Assembly: GCA_017550285.1 (NCBI GenBank) | Contig: JAFZPP010000038.1 | Location: 1 to 64,000, forward strand | From: Oscillospiraceae bacterium | Lineage (GTDB): Bacteria > Bacillota > Clostridia > Oscillospirales > Ruminococcaceae | Direction of reading: 5' to 3' | DNA: 64,000 nucleotides | Shown here: positions 1 to 8,110 of the stretch, in pieces | How positions within the stretch are numbered: position 1 is the stretch's first letter | Layout: every line of letters starts with the position of its first letter | Notes under the pieces: generated by a model | The model's database searches: none | Told to the model about the DNA's origin: nothing | The model's input: the letters and a program-made list of their open reading frames with translations, nothing else | Program-made: the position numbers and the translations under genes

Positions 1-200
1 CGGGGCGGTCGGGGGACATTGTGGGGACGCTGTCCCCACACCCCTGCCTAGGGGATACTATCCCCTAGGAACCCCGCTGCTGCTCCGTACCAGCCCCATA
101 AAGGGGCTGATGCGGAGCAGAAATGGGATTCTCAAGGGACAATGTCCCTTGAGCGGGAGTCTGAGGGCAGAGCCCTCAGAACATCTCTCAATCATCCCGC
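1..200 (+). repeat. Multi-hairpin intergenic repeat, copy 1
   Basis: A GC-rich non-coding block made of five consecutive palindromes: 22-38 (TGGGGAC/GTCCCCA), 47-69 (CCTAGGGGATA/TCCCCTAGG), 80-120 (a long two-part stem), 131-153 (CTCAAGGGAC/GTCCCTTGAG) and 161-179 (CTGAGGGC/GCCCTCAG). The reverse complement of 52138-52327 aligns along nearly its whole length. The central hairpin differs in sequence between copies while keeping its shape. The left end may lie outside the window. No ORF is credible here. The function is unknown. Candidates are a structured RNA, a transcription barrier or a small mobile element. Confidence 0.85.
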
Positions 201-235
201 CGGATTCCGTTTTCTCTTCGTACCAATCTAATAAT

Positions 236-270
236 GCAAAGCCCCGAAGTGCCTTTGAACACTTCGGGGC
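236..270 (-). terminator. Rho-independent terminator of the phosphofructokinase gene
   Basis: An 11-bp perfect stem (GCCCCGAAGTG/CACTTCGGGGC, 241-270) with an 8-nt loop sits 45 bp past the stop codon. On the minus strand it is followed by a weak T-rich tail. Confidence 0.7.
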
Positions 271-314
271 AAATCTTCTATATGGGTATCTGTCTGACCG
301 CTTCGGGCTGTTTC

Positions 315-1529
315 TTATTTCAGCAGCGACTCCTGAATCGTAAAATGCGCCGGTACGCCGTGGTTCATCTGAATCACCAGCTCACCCTGAATCAGCGGCA
401 TAAAATAGCCGAGTGCCTGATCGGTGATATTATTGCCTGCGGCGTTGATATATTCACGCGGCAGCGCCTTTTCGCAGTTTGCGACCTCCTTCGCATCGGC
501 GGTCTCAATCGTCACCGTATATGGCATATCGTTCAGACGGCGGAATACCATGACCTTGCCGGTCTCGCCGCGGAGTGCACAGCGGACGCCTGCCGAGCCG
601 ATTGCCTCGGATTCGTCGATATCGGTGCGCGAGCAAAGATGCGAGGAGCAGCGCTGCATGACATTCAGCTCGATTGAGCGCACCTTGCAGCCAATCTCCG
701 CACGGACCGCGCGTTCCAGATAGCTGCCGATGCCGGACAGATACTTATGTCCGAAATTATCCACAACGCCGGACTGCACGCCCTCCGGCACCTCAATGCC
801 CTCGGAAACGGCAACAATCACAGCCTTGTGCTTTGCCATTTCCTGCCGGACATCCTTCATAAACTTTTCCAGCGAGAAATCCGCCTCCGGAACATAAATC
901 AGATGCGGCGCAGCCTCGCCCAGACCGTGCAGCACCGCGCTCGAAGCGGTCAGCCAGCCTGCGTGTCTGCCCATGACCTCAACAATCGTCACGGACGGAA
1001 TGCTGTAAACGGAGCTGTCGCGGATGATCTCCTGCATCGTTGCAGCGACATATTTTGCCGCAGAGCCGAAGCCCGGCGTATGGTCGGTCACGCAGAGATC
1101 ATTGTCAATCGTCTTCGGGATGCCGATGATCTTAATGTCGATCTCCTGCTCGGCAAAATAGGCAGAGAGCTTCTGCACGGTATCCATGGAATCATTGCCG
1201 CCGATATAGAAGAATGCACCGATCTGCCGCTGCTGCATCGTCCGGAGAATGCGCTTGTAGACGCTTTCGTCCTCGTGCCAGTCCGGCAGCTTATAGCGGC
1301 AGGAGCCGAGCACTGTTGAGGGGGTCTGCCGCAGCAGCTCCATGTCCTCGTTCGTGAAGATCATCGTTTTCAGGTCGATCAGGTGGTTCTCGATCATGCC
1401 CTCAATGCCGTTGACAGAACCGAAAATCGCGTCGATCTCGGGTTCCTTCAAAGATTCCTTGAATACGCCGACAAGCGATGCATTGATCGCACAGGTCGGA
1501 CCGCCGGACTGCGCAACTGCTATATTCAT
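315..1529 (-). CDS. 6-phosphofructokinase, probably pyrophosphate-dependent
   Basis: A 404-aa enzyme phosphorylating fructose 6-phosphate to fructose 1,6-bisphosphate in cytoplasmic glycolysis. The N-terminus has the SGGPT phosphate-binding motif. Later come GGNDS, PKTIDND and MGRHAGW, all core PFK motifs. ATP-dependent enzymes have Gly in GGDGS and Gly in PGTIDND. Here the corresponding residues are Asp and Lys, the pair associated with PPi as phosphoryl donor, so a PPi-dependent enzyme is inferred. The ATG at 1529 was chosen because MNIAVAQSGG is the family N-terminus and GAGAGGGG precedes it by a good distance. An upstream in-frame start at 1556 lacks this. The gene is monocistronic, with its own promoter and terminator. 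Confidence 0.93.
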   Translation of the reverse strand: MNIAVAQSGGPTCAINASLVGVFKESLKEPEIDAIFGSVNGIEGMIENHLIDLKTMIFTNEDMELLRQTPSTVLGSCRYKLPDWHEDESVYKRILRTMQQRQIGAFFYIGGNDSMDTVQKLSAYFAEQEIDIKIIGIPKTIDNDLCVTDHTPGFGSAAKYVAATMQEIIRDSSVYSIPSVTIVEVMGRHAGWLTASSAVLHGLGEAAPHLIYVPEADFSLEKFMKDVRQEMAKHKAVIVAVSEGIEVPEGVQSGVVDNFGHKYLSGIGSYLERAVRAEIGCKVRSIELNVMQRCSSHLCSRTDIDESEAIGSAGVRCALRGETGKVMVFRRLNDMPYTVTIETADAKEVANCEKALPREYINAAGNNITDQALGYFMPLIQGELVIQMNHGVPAHFTIQESLLK

Positions 1530-1574
1530 ATGATTTACCCCTCTCAATCCGCACAAGCGGATTTTATCTATTTT

Positions 1575-1603
1575 ATTGTAGCATACTCACAGAGGAAAGT
1601 CAA
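1575..1603 (-). promoter_or_regulatory. Promoter of the phosphofructokinase gene
   Basis: On the minus strand TTGACT (1598-1603), a 17-bp spacer and TACAAT (1575-1580), with TGC directly before the -10. Confidence 0.75.
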
Positions 1604-1710
1604 TGCATCCAAGTTGTATTTATATCATTTATTGCTGCGTACAACTCATTTTTTGCGATTTTTGTCATGATTCACAATAAAACTGATGATTTACCTTTTT
1701 CCGGCGCAGC

Positions 1711-1745
1711 AAAAAGCCTCCGGCAGAGACCGGAGACTTTTTGAA
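1711..1745 (-). terminator. Terminator of the 1756-2334 gene
   Basis: Stem around CTCCGG/CCGGAG extended by AAAG/CTTT and flanked by A and T runs on both sides, so it could stop transcription in both directions. Confidence 0.75.
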
Positions 1746-1755
1746 TCAATCATAA

Positions 1756-2334
1756 TCAATGGATGCACATGCCGAGCACAAAGCCCGTTGCGAAATTATC
1801 CTCGCCGTTCGTGCTGATCGGAATCAGCTCACCGCCCTGCTTCTTGCAGGGAATCATTCTGACATTTTCAGCCTCTGCATAGAACTTGCAGATAACCTTG
1901 AGTCCGGAGGATTCAAATATGCCCATGATGCGCTTGCCGTTTGCATCGGGCTGGGAGCCGAGGATACCGTAATCGCGCAGACCGCTGTCTTCCTTATCCG
2001 CCTCTGCGCCGTCAATGATCAGCGTACCCTTGAATTTCTTATTGTTGCCTTCGATTTTGTGTCCGTTATACTCGGCAGAAAAGGTCTTGGTCTCCTTGTC
2101 GTACTCTGTTTCAAGCGGCTTTCCGACAATACAGGAGCAGTCGCCGTTTTCCAGATGAATCACAACAGAAAGCGTCGGATCGGTCGGAACCGTGCCGGTC
2201 AAGCCGACAGTCATATGAAGCCCCGCCTTGTTTTCCGCGATTGTCTGACCGTCAAAGCGCAGCTCCTCGTTGTCATCCGAGATCACTACAATATCATGAT
2301 CGTTCCATTTACCCGCAAAATACTGTGTAGCCAT
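1756..2334 (-). CDS. Conserved protein of unknown function
   Basis: A 192-aa acidic, apparently cytoplasmic protein without signal peptide or membrane segment. I do not recognise a family. The sequence is rich in alternating hydrophobic and polar residues, as in a beta-sandwich, and holds four scattered cysteines. AGAAGGAAGAG precedes the ATG. It is transcribed alone from the promoter at 2391-2419 and ends at a clear terminator. Confidence 0.7.
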   Translation of the reverse strand: MATQYFAGKWNDHDIVVISDDNEELRFDGQTIAENKAGLHMTVGLTGTVPTDPTLSVVIHLENGDCSCIVGKPLETEYDKETKTFSAEYNGHKIEGNNKKFKGTLIIDGAEADKEDSGLRDYGILGSQPDANGKRIMGIFESSGLKVICKFYAEAENVRMIPCKKQGGELIPISTNGEDNFATGFVLGMCIH

Positions 2335-2390
2335 TTTTTCTCTTCCTTCTTTTATTATGATAAAATATCGGACGGAATGTCCGTATGTTT

Positions 2391-2419
2391 ATTATAACAT
2401 ATCACAATGCAAAAATCAA
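2391..2419 (-). promoter_or_regulatory. Promoter of the 1756-2334 gene, member of a repeated promoter family
   Basis: Minus strand TTGATT (2414-2419), 17 bp, TATAAT (2391-2396). Spacer and flanks (CAGCTTG, TTTTTGC, ATATG) also match the promoters at 11284, 48839 and 61381, more than the promoter hexamers require. Confidence 0.75.
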
Positions 2420-2594
2420 GCTGAAACTGTATTTACGATGCATGTTTTCTGCCGGAGCGCTTTAGAGAAATGCGCAGTCCTGCATCATCACCAAAAGAAA
2501 GGCGAAACAAAATACCGGCGGGAGTTCCCCGCCCGCCTGCACGAAAATGCGCCGCTCAATCGTTTTATAAGTGAAGCGCGAATCAAATCCGCGC

Positions 2595-2634
2595 TGCATT
2601 GCGCAATGCAAACCATTCCGACAGGAGGTGATCC
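2595..2634 (+). promoter_or_regulatory. 16-bp palindrome and an extreme Shine-Dalgarno sequence before the sigma factor gene
   Basis: 2595-2610 is a perfect palindrome (TGCATTGC/GCAATGCA). AGGAGGTGATCC at 2623-2634 is complementary to 12 consecutive bases at the 3' end of bacterial 16S rRNA. The following in-frame codons run ACG (2638) to ATG (2665). The SD is ideally spaced for the ACG and too far from the ATG. The stretch 2420-2594 otherwise shows only a GC hairpin near 2518-2535. Confidence 0.6.
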
Positions 2635-2664
2635 GCCACGGATACACTCAGCTTTGAGGAAATC

Positions 2665-3213
2665 ATGACCGCAAACTACAATACCCTGCTCCGGATTGCC
2701 GTCCAGCATACCGGAAACCTTCCGGAGGCGGAGGATATCGTGCAGGAAACCTTCCTGCGGCTGCTCGAATCCGGCAGAAAATTCCGGAATCCGGAGCACG
2801 CAAAGGCGTTTCTCATCCGTTCGGCGGTCAACCGCTGCCTCGATTACCTCAAATCCGCCCGTCACCGGCAAAACATCGCCCTGACCGATGCAGCTGAAAA
2901 CATGCTTCCGGCTGACAGCGGCGGCTTCGGCAATGCGGAAACAGAGGCGGTTCTGGATGCGGTCGGACGGCTGCGCCCCGAATACCGGAATGTGATTTAT
3001 CTTTATTATTACGAAGAATATTCGATCAGGGAAATTGCGGCGATACTGCGAAAAAGCAGCAATACCGTCAGCTCATGGCTGACCAGAGCACGCAAACAGC
3101 TAAAGGAGGTTTTGCAGGATGAAGAATTCAGCTTATCGGAATGCCATGATGCAGATTTCCGCCGACAGAGAGGAGATTCTCATGAAAGCAAGAGAAATGC
3201 AGGCAAAATATGA
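2665..3213 (+). CDS. ECF-family RNA polymerase sigma factor
   Basis: A 182-aa protein that should direct RNA polymerase to a small regulon. Region 2 is seen in AEDIVQETFLRL and the following Arg-rich helix. Region 4 is seen in RPEYRNVIYLYYYEEYSIREIA, whose helix-turn-helix ends in SSWLTRARKQL. The start is uncertain. ATG 2665 has a modest GAGGA. The reading frame stays open upstream to an in-frame TGA at 2629, and the nine upstream codons from ACG 2638 encode DTLSFEEI, which fits the normal start of region 2. The last 95 bp overlap the next gene, which has its own AAAGGAGG. The overlap and order suggest a sigma/anti-sigma pair. Confidence 0.9.
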   Translation: MTANYNTLLRIAVQHTGNLPEAEDIVQETFLRLLESGRKFRNPEHAKAFLIRSAVNRCLDYLKSARHRQNIALTDAAENMLPADSGGFGNAETEAVLDAVGRLRPEYRNVIYLYYYEEYSIREIAAILRKSSNTVSSWLTRARKQLKEVLQDEEFSLSECHDADFRRQRGDSHESKRNAGKI

Positions 3214-4216
3214 TGCTGCGCATCCGGCGCGGCAGAAAGAGCGGCACGGCTTCCGCATCGGCATTGCAGCCGCGGCAGCGGTTCTGTTCTGCGGCACCGT
3301 GACGGCAGGTGCCGTCAGTGACTGGGATTATGCGGCGCTGTTCCGAAAATATTTCAGTGAGAAAGCCGGCACAGAAATCGACTATGATTTCTCCGGTATG
3401 GGCATCGACATCGGGGAAAGCTATCGGGGCGAGGGCTACACGCTGACCGTGGAGGCGGTGCTTGCAGATCAGACCGCAGTCTATCTGCTCTATGATATCG
3501 CGCTCGATGAATCCGTGCAGGCGCAGATCGCAGACAGCGAAATCATCAGCTTCCACGGCGGTCTGGGCAGCGGACTGAGCGATACAGGCGGCACCGGACA
3601 TCATGAGCCGCTCAACGAAGATGAAAACGGCGTCTGGCACGGCGTTTTCACCGCAGAGATCGACTACGGCACCGATCCCACCGCAAAGTCGCTGGATTAT
3701 TATCCCGGCTTAGTCATCATAGCACGCGAAAACGCCGAGACAATCATTCTGCCGCAGATCGGTGACGGCCATGCGCTCGGCTCGGTACCGCTGGCGGATA
3801 TTACCGTGCAGAAAGGCATCAAGCGCGATTGCAGCGTCACGCTGCCGGATGACATCAATCAGGTGGAATACACCTCGCTGTATCTCACACCGATGCAGCT
3901 CAAGCTCACGCGCACCGATCAGTTCTCTTACGATCAGCTCAGTCAGACGAACCGCAGCCTGCTGCCGACCATTCTCACGCAGGATGTCCGAACGGTTGAC
4001 GAGATCGTCTCGGACAGCTGCGCCCTGATCTTTGCAGACGGCTCCGAGCAGCCTGTGCAGGGCAGTTTCCAATGCAGCAGCGGCAGCACACGGAACGAAT
4101 ACGGCACCTACGATGTTGAGAGCGGTGCCATGATGATCTTCCGGACACCGGTTGACCTTGCAGAGGTCACCGCAGTCCGCATCGGAGACACCGTGATCGC
4201 AGTCACAGACGAATAA
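3119..4216 (+). CDS. Membrane-anchored probable anti-sigma factor
   Basis: 365 aa. A cytoplasmic N-terminal stretch of about 45 residues precedes one membrane segment (about 47-66, rich in Ala) and a long extracellular beta-rich part of about 290 residues. This is the layout of DUF4179-type anti-sigma factors encoded next to ECF sigma genes in Firmicutes. The inferred role is to hold the sigma factor until an envelope signal arrives. AAAGGAGG lies 9 bp before the ATG, inside the sigma gene. A strong hairpin terminator follows. Confidence 0.75.
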   Translation: MKNSAYRNAMMQISADREEILMKAREMQAKYDAAHPARQKERHGFRIGIAAAAAVLFCGTVTAGAVSDWDYAALFRKYFSEKAGTEIDYDFSGMGIDIGESYRGEGYTLTVEAVLADQTAVYLLYDIALDESVQAQIADSEIISFHGGLGSGLSDTGGTGHHEPLNEDENGVWHGVFTAEIDYGTDPTAKSLDYYPGLVIIARENAETIILPQIGDGHALGSVPLADITVQKGIKRDCSVTLPDDINQVEYTSLYLTPMQLKLTRTDQFSYDQLSQTNRSLLPTILTQDVRTVDEIVSDSCALIFADGSEQPVQGSFQCSSGSTRNEYGTYDVESGAMMIFRTPVDLAEVTAVRIGDTVIAVTDE

Positions 4217-4230
4217 TGCATCCATACAAA

Positions 4231-4265
4231 AGGCGCACCGCATAAACATACGGTGCGCCTCTTTA
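4231..4265 (+). terminator. Terminator of the sigma/anti-sigma operon, usable on both strands
   Basis: Stem GGCGCACCG/CGGTGCGCC with a 10-nt loop, followed by TCTTTA on the plus strand and TTTTGT on the minus strand. Confidence 0.8.
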
Positions 4266-4376
4266 TCTCCAAAGCGATGCTGCACGCTGCCCCTGAACCG
4301 AAAGCACTTCTTCGGGCAGCGTGACGCTCTGCCATACTGCCACTTTCCGTTCATCCGGAGCGCGGGTCGACCGCTT
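4231..4376 (-). ncRNA. Candidate small RNA in the 3' region of the symporter gene
   Basis: On the minus strand TTGCAA (4405-4410), 16 bp and TATAAT (4383-4388) lie just past the symporter stop codon. About 145 nt later comes the 4231-4265 terminator. Between them is a 9-bp perfect stem (4284-4292 with 4314-4322). No ORF is convincing. It resembles no RNA class I know (not SRP RNA, tmRNA or tRNA). It could equally be untranslated 3' sequence with a chance promoter. Confidence 0.35.
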
Positions 4377-4432
4377 GACAGTATTATATGCAGATTTGCG
4401 CAAATTGCAACAGGAAAAATCTGTCGCCTGCA

Positions 4433-5827
4433 TTATTTTTTTGCGGATTCCCTGTCCGCGCCGATCTTTGAGAGGACCTTTTTCTCGTTGTACCGCAGGA
4501 AGACGATGCCGCCCAGCAGACAGAGAACCACTGCCAGCAGCGCCGTCAGACGGTAGCCAAGTCCGTAGCCCGATTCGCCTGCCGGTGTATCTCTGCCGAT
4601 TACTGCAATGCTCGTAAACAGCAGCATTGCCGCCGACTGTCCCAGCTTAAAGGCAAAGGTGCGCGCCGCATAGAACATGCCCTGACGGCTCTCGCCGGTC
4701 TCCTGCTGATCCTCCTCGGAGATATCCGCGACAACCGCCTGCGGCAGGATGCCGAGAATCGCCATCGGGACCGCTGCCAGCGCCGCGACAATCACACCGT
4801 ATGCAACCGGAGGAATCGCGGTCTTGCCTGCGAACGATGTCACTGCAAAGGCGACGGAAAAAAATGCAAACGCAAAGACAATCAGCTTCTTTTTTCCGAT
4901 CTTCTTCGAGACGATGTTGACGACCGGATAGCATACCAGACTCAGCGCGGTCATCACGGCGAACAGCGGAAACGTCATCGAATCCGAAAGCCCCATGAGC
5001 ACAGTGATATAGAAGGGCAGTCCCGTCTGGAACAGCGTCAGTCCGATCCAGTAGAGAATATCGGAGCAGACGAAGATGCGGAAATCCTTGTTTTTGAAGG
5101 TTGCCGCCAGCGAGCGGAACGCCGAAGTCTTGCTCGGCGTCGTATCGGCATAGACCTGCTCGTCAATCAGAAATGCCGGAATCAGCATACAGATGACGGC
5201 AACCGCCGCAAGAATCCCGATTGTAATGCGATAGCTGCCTGCATATCCGGCAGCATCCATAAAGATGCCGGCGATATTCGGCACCAGATAGGCAATCGCC
5301 GTGCCAAAGAAATAGGTCACGGAAATGAACGTCGAAAGATTGATGCGCGCTTCCTGCGTTCTGCCGAGCTCCGGAATGAGCGCGTTATAGGGTGTGCAGT
5401 AGCAGGTCATGCAGAGATAAAAGAGCATCGCGCAGAGGAACAGACAGACCGTATTGACCGTGCTCTCGCCCTTCACCGGCGAACAGAACATCAGCACCGT
5501 CACCAGCCCGAACGGAATCGCAGCAAAGCGCATGAACGGGATGCGCCGCCCGAGCCGATGCGTACAGCGGTCGGATTTGCCTGCGATCAGCGGATCGGTC
5601 ACGGCATCGAACACTCTGCCGATTGCCGTAATCAGACCGATTGCCGTCAGCCCGAGGAAGGTTCCCTGCGGGATAAATTCAAGCTGACCGTTCGCAAGCT
5701 CCTGCTTGCTCGGCTGAAAGAAAAAGACAAGCCAGTTCGCAATAATACCGGACAGAATCGACCAGCCGAACTGTCCGATTGCAAAGATCCATAAAATACT
5801 ATTTGCGGCGGTTTTCTTCTCCTTCAT
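4433..5827 (-). CDS. GPH/MFS-type sugar:cation symporter
   Basis: A 464-aa inner-membrane protein with about 12 hydrophobic segments. The motifs DAVTDPLIAGKSDR near residue 75 and LGRRIPFM after it mark the glycoside-pentoside-hexuronide:cation symporter family (MFS_2), which imports oligosaccharides or glycosides with Na+ or H+. The substrate cannot be read from sequence. The ATG at 5827 is preferred over 5833 because AAGGAG is then 7 bp away. The first 29 bp overlap the end of the TetR gene, so the two are probably translationally coupled and regulated together. Confidence 0.88.
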   Translation of the reverse strand: MKEKKTAANSILWIFAIGQFGWSILSGIIANWLVFFFQPSKQELANGQLEFIPQGTFLGLTAIGLITAIGRVFDAVTDPLIAGKSDRCTHRLGRRIPFMRFAAIPFGLVTVLMFCSPVKGESTVNTVCLFLCAMLFYLCMTCYCTPYNALIPELGRTQEARINLSTFISVTYFFGTAIAYLVPNIAGIFMDAAGYAGSYRITIGILAAVAVICMLIPAFLIDEQVYADTTPSKTSAFRSLAATFKNKDFRIFVCSDILYWIGLTLFQTGLPFYITVLMGLSDSMTFPLFAVMTALSLVCYPVVNIVSKKIGKKKLIVFAFAFFSVAFAVTSFAGKTAIPPVAYGVIVAALAAVPMAILGILPQAVVADISEEDQQETGESRQGMFYAARTFAFKLGQSAAMLLFTSIAVIGRDTPAGESGYGLGYRLTALLAVVLCLLGGIVFLRYNEKKVLSKIGADRESAKK

Positions 5828-6479
5828 TTGCATTCTCCTTCCTGAGATAGCTCACTGCCATAGCAGCCAGCATTTCCAGTTCGGCTCTTCCGCTGCCGAA
5901 ATCATCAGAGGGAAGCAGCTCGCCGCAGAGCATCTTTTTGCAGAGCGAGAGCATGGAATGACCGAAGGTCAGATAAAACAGCTTGAAATCAATATCCGAC
6001 CGGACCGTGCCGTCCGCGACGCCGGCGAGATATGCAGATTCCATGTAAGGGTAGAAATTGATGATCGAGCGCTCATAATCAAAGAGCGCCGCCTTCGGAA
6101 CATTCTCGTGCTGGAGCATCAGATCGAATTCGCCGACCAGCCGCATCAGATCTCTGTGCGTATCAAACAGCACCAGATACATATGCATCAGATCAGACAG
6201 ACGCTTGATGCCGCTTTGCCGGAGAAACACCTCCGATTCAAAGACATGTTCATACATGCCGCGCAGCATGTTCCAGAGATGTGTCATAGCCGCGATTGTG
6301 ATTGTCGTTTTTGTGCCGAAGTAGCGATAGAGCGTTGCAACGCCGACGCCGCATGCATCTGCAATATCCGTCATCTTGACGGCTTCAATGCCGTTGCGGA
6401 GAAACATCTCGGCGCTGATCTCAACTGCACGCTCAATCCGCTTTGTTTTGAGACTTTCCTGCGCATGTTGATTTTCCAC
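5799..6479 (-). CDS. TetR/AcrR-family transcriptional regulator
   Basis: 226 aa. The N-terminal helix-turn-helix is visible at about residues 15-60 (MTDIADACGVGVATLYRYFGTK). The rest is a helical ligand-binding domain. The start is GTG with AGGAGG 8 bp upstream. It is the first gene of an operon with the symporter and is divergent from the glycosyltransferase-like gene at 6598. Two inverted repeats in the shared intergenic region are probable operators, so it likely represses both directions until an inducer, perhaps the transported sugar, is bound. Confidence 0.9.
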   Translation of the reverse strand: MENQHAQESLKTKRIERAVEISAEMFLRNGIEAVKMTDIADACGVGVATLYRYFGTKTTITIAAMTHLWNMLRGMYEHVFESEVFLRQSGIKRLSDLMHMYLVLFDTHRDLMRLVGEFDLMLQHENVPKAALFDYERSIINFYPYMESAYLAGVADGTVRSDIDFKLFYLTFGHSMLSLCKKMLCGELLPSDDFGSGRAELEMLAAMAVSYLRKENANEGEENRRK

Positions 6480-6496
6480 TTGACAAACCTCCTATT

Positions 6497-6579
6497 TTGT
6501 GATAGACTATATATCAAATATAATAGTACGGCTATCATATCATACTGATAGTATAGCATATTATTTTTACATTTGTCAA
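6497..6579. promoter_or_regulatory. Divergent promoters with two TetR-operator-like dyads
   Basis: Plus promoter: TTGTGA (6497-6502), 16 bp, TATAAT (6519-6524). Minus promoter: TTGACA (6574-6579), 18 bp, TATACT (6550-6555). TGATA-N7-TATCA (6500-6516) overlaps the plus promoter. CTATCA-N8-TGATAG (about 6532-6551) overlaps the minus -10. The two dyads share the same half site, fitting control by the adjacent TetR protein. Confidence 0.7.
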
Positions 6580-6597
6580 GTAGGAAGGCGTGAAAAT

Positions 6598-8049
6598 ATG
6601 GACAAGTCAAAGACCATTTTCGGAAACGAAATGTCTGACCGCAGCTATCGGAAGGCGATGCGGACTAAGGAAAAATTCGCGCGAAAATACGGCGATGACG
6701 GAGACCATATTTATCATCTGCGTGCAGAGGCTGCGCCGGCAATCGGAGAACTGCTCGGTGTACAGAATCTGGTTCTGAGCGATGAACCGGCTGTCAGCTT
6801 CGATGAAAAGAGCGTCATCATCGGCAATATCCGCATGGGCTTCGGGCATTACCGCATTTCTATGGCAATGGCATCCGCAGCGCGTGCGCTCGGCTATCAG
6901 CCCTACTGGTTCGATCTGCATTCGTTTCAGTCAGCAGCCTGCGGCAAGATTATCGGCGAGCAGAATCAGCTCTATTCACTCGGTTCACGGCTCTCGCAGC
7001 AGCTTCCGCCGTTCAATAAATTCGTCTGGGAGCCGCTCAACAGCGAAGGCTTCCGCCGCCTGAGCTATAACTGCTCCGACCAGAAAACCGCAGAGCTCAT
7101 GACCGGCGTCTATTTCGATCTGCCGAAGGATATCCCGTTTCTCGCGGCGCATGTCTGGCCCTCGCAGGCGGCGATTCACGCAGGGCTGACGCATGTTGTC
7201 AATGCCGTGCCGGATAACTGGCCCATGGCGCTGCATCTCTCTGAGGGCGCCGTGCATACGGTTCAGACGCCCTCTGCCTATCTCGGCTACCGTGCACTGC
7301 GCGGCATGGACAGCAACCGTCCGCTGCGCCCGATGCCGAAGGAGTCTATTGTCTGTACGGGACACTATATCGACCATGAACTTGTCAGCAATATCGAAGC
7401 GGACTGCGCCAAGCGGACAGAGCGCATGCAGCACTGCGCACCGAAGCGCTGGCTGATGTCCGTCGGCGGTGCAGGCGCGCAGAAGGATATCTTCGTCACG
7501 ATTATCCGGCGGCTGATTCCGGCAATCAAACAGCAGAAGGCTGCGCTGCTGGTCAATGTCGGCGATCATGCAAATGTCTGGCAGGAGCTGCTCCGCGAAA
7601 TCCCCGAGATGCAGCCGATGCTGCATACACATTTCGATGATTTTGCAGAGACCGCCGCATTCTGCAAGCAGGCATATTCGGGCGATGTCACGGGCATTCA
7701 CGCCTTCTGTCACAAGGATATCTTCGCGGCAGTCTATTCGACAAACCTGCTGATGCGTGTCTCGGATATGCTGATTACGAAGCCGAGCGAGCTCGCTTTC
7801 TATCCGATTCCGAAACTGATGATCAAGCGCGTCGGCGGGCATGAGGCATGGGGCGCGATCCGTGCCGCAGAGATCGGCGACGGCACCTATGAATGCAGCA
7901 CGCCCTCTGAGACTGCAGCAATGCTCATGCTCCTGCAAAAGAACGGTGATATCATCGAGCAGATGTGCGGGCATATTCTCGCAGCAAAGCAGGCAGGCAT
8001 CTATAACGGCGCATACCGTGCCGTGGAGCTTGCCGCCGGAAAGCTCTGA
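6598..8049 (+). CDS. GT-B-like glycosyltransferase-type protein
   Basis: 483 aa, no signal peptide. Around residue 80 the motif GFGHYRISMAMA resembles the GxGH nucleotide/lipid-binding motif of MGDG-synthase-like and MurG-like glycosyltransferases. Around 285 a glycine motif (SVGGAGAQK) and a C-terminal ITKPSELAFYPIPK fit a second Rossmann-like domain that binds an activated sugar. The acceptor is unknown. Start: ATG with GGAAGG upstream. The reading frame is open further upstream but without a ribosome binding site. It is divergent from the tetR-symporter operon and shares its operator region. A strong terminator follows. Confidence 0.55.
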   Translation: MDKSKTIFGNEMSDRSYRKAMRTKEKFARKYGDDGDHIYHLRAEAAPAIGELLGVQNLVLSDEPAVSFDEKSVIIGNIRMGFGHYRISMAMASAARALGYQPYWFDLHSFQSAACGKIIGEQNQLYSLGSRLSQQLPPFNKFVWEPLNSEGFRRLSYNCSDQKTAELMTGVYFDLPKDIPFLAAHVWPSQAAIHAGLTHVVNAVPDNWPMALHLSEGAVHTVQTPSAYLGYRALRGMDSNRPLRPMPKESIVCTGHYIDHELVSNIEADCAKRTERMQHCAPKRWLMSVGGAGAQKDIFVTIIRRLIPAIKQQKAALLVNVGDHANVWQELLREIPEMQPMLHTHFDDFAETAAFCKQAYSGDVTGIHAFCHKDIFAAVYSTNLLMRVSDMLITKPSELAFYPIPKLMIKRVGGHEAWGAIRAAEIGDGTYECSTPSETAAMLMLLQKNGDIIEQMCGHILAAKQAGIYNGAYRAVELAAGKL

Positions 8050-8065
8050 GTTCCATATAAAACAA

Positions 8066-8110
8066 ACGCCGTGAAATCAGGCATTGTGCTTGATTTCACG
8101 GTGTTTTTTT
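8066..8110 (+). terminator. Terminator after the glycosyltransferase-like gene
   Basis: 12-bp stem CCGTGAAATCA/TGATTTCACGG followed by a run of seven T. The neighbouring minus-strand gene ends inside its T run. Confidence 0.88.

Noticed and set aside
4231-4376. SRP RNA or 6S RNA
   Set aside because: The conserved SRP tip sequence is missing, and the element is not the long near-perfect hairpin with central bubble expected for 6S RNA.
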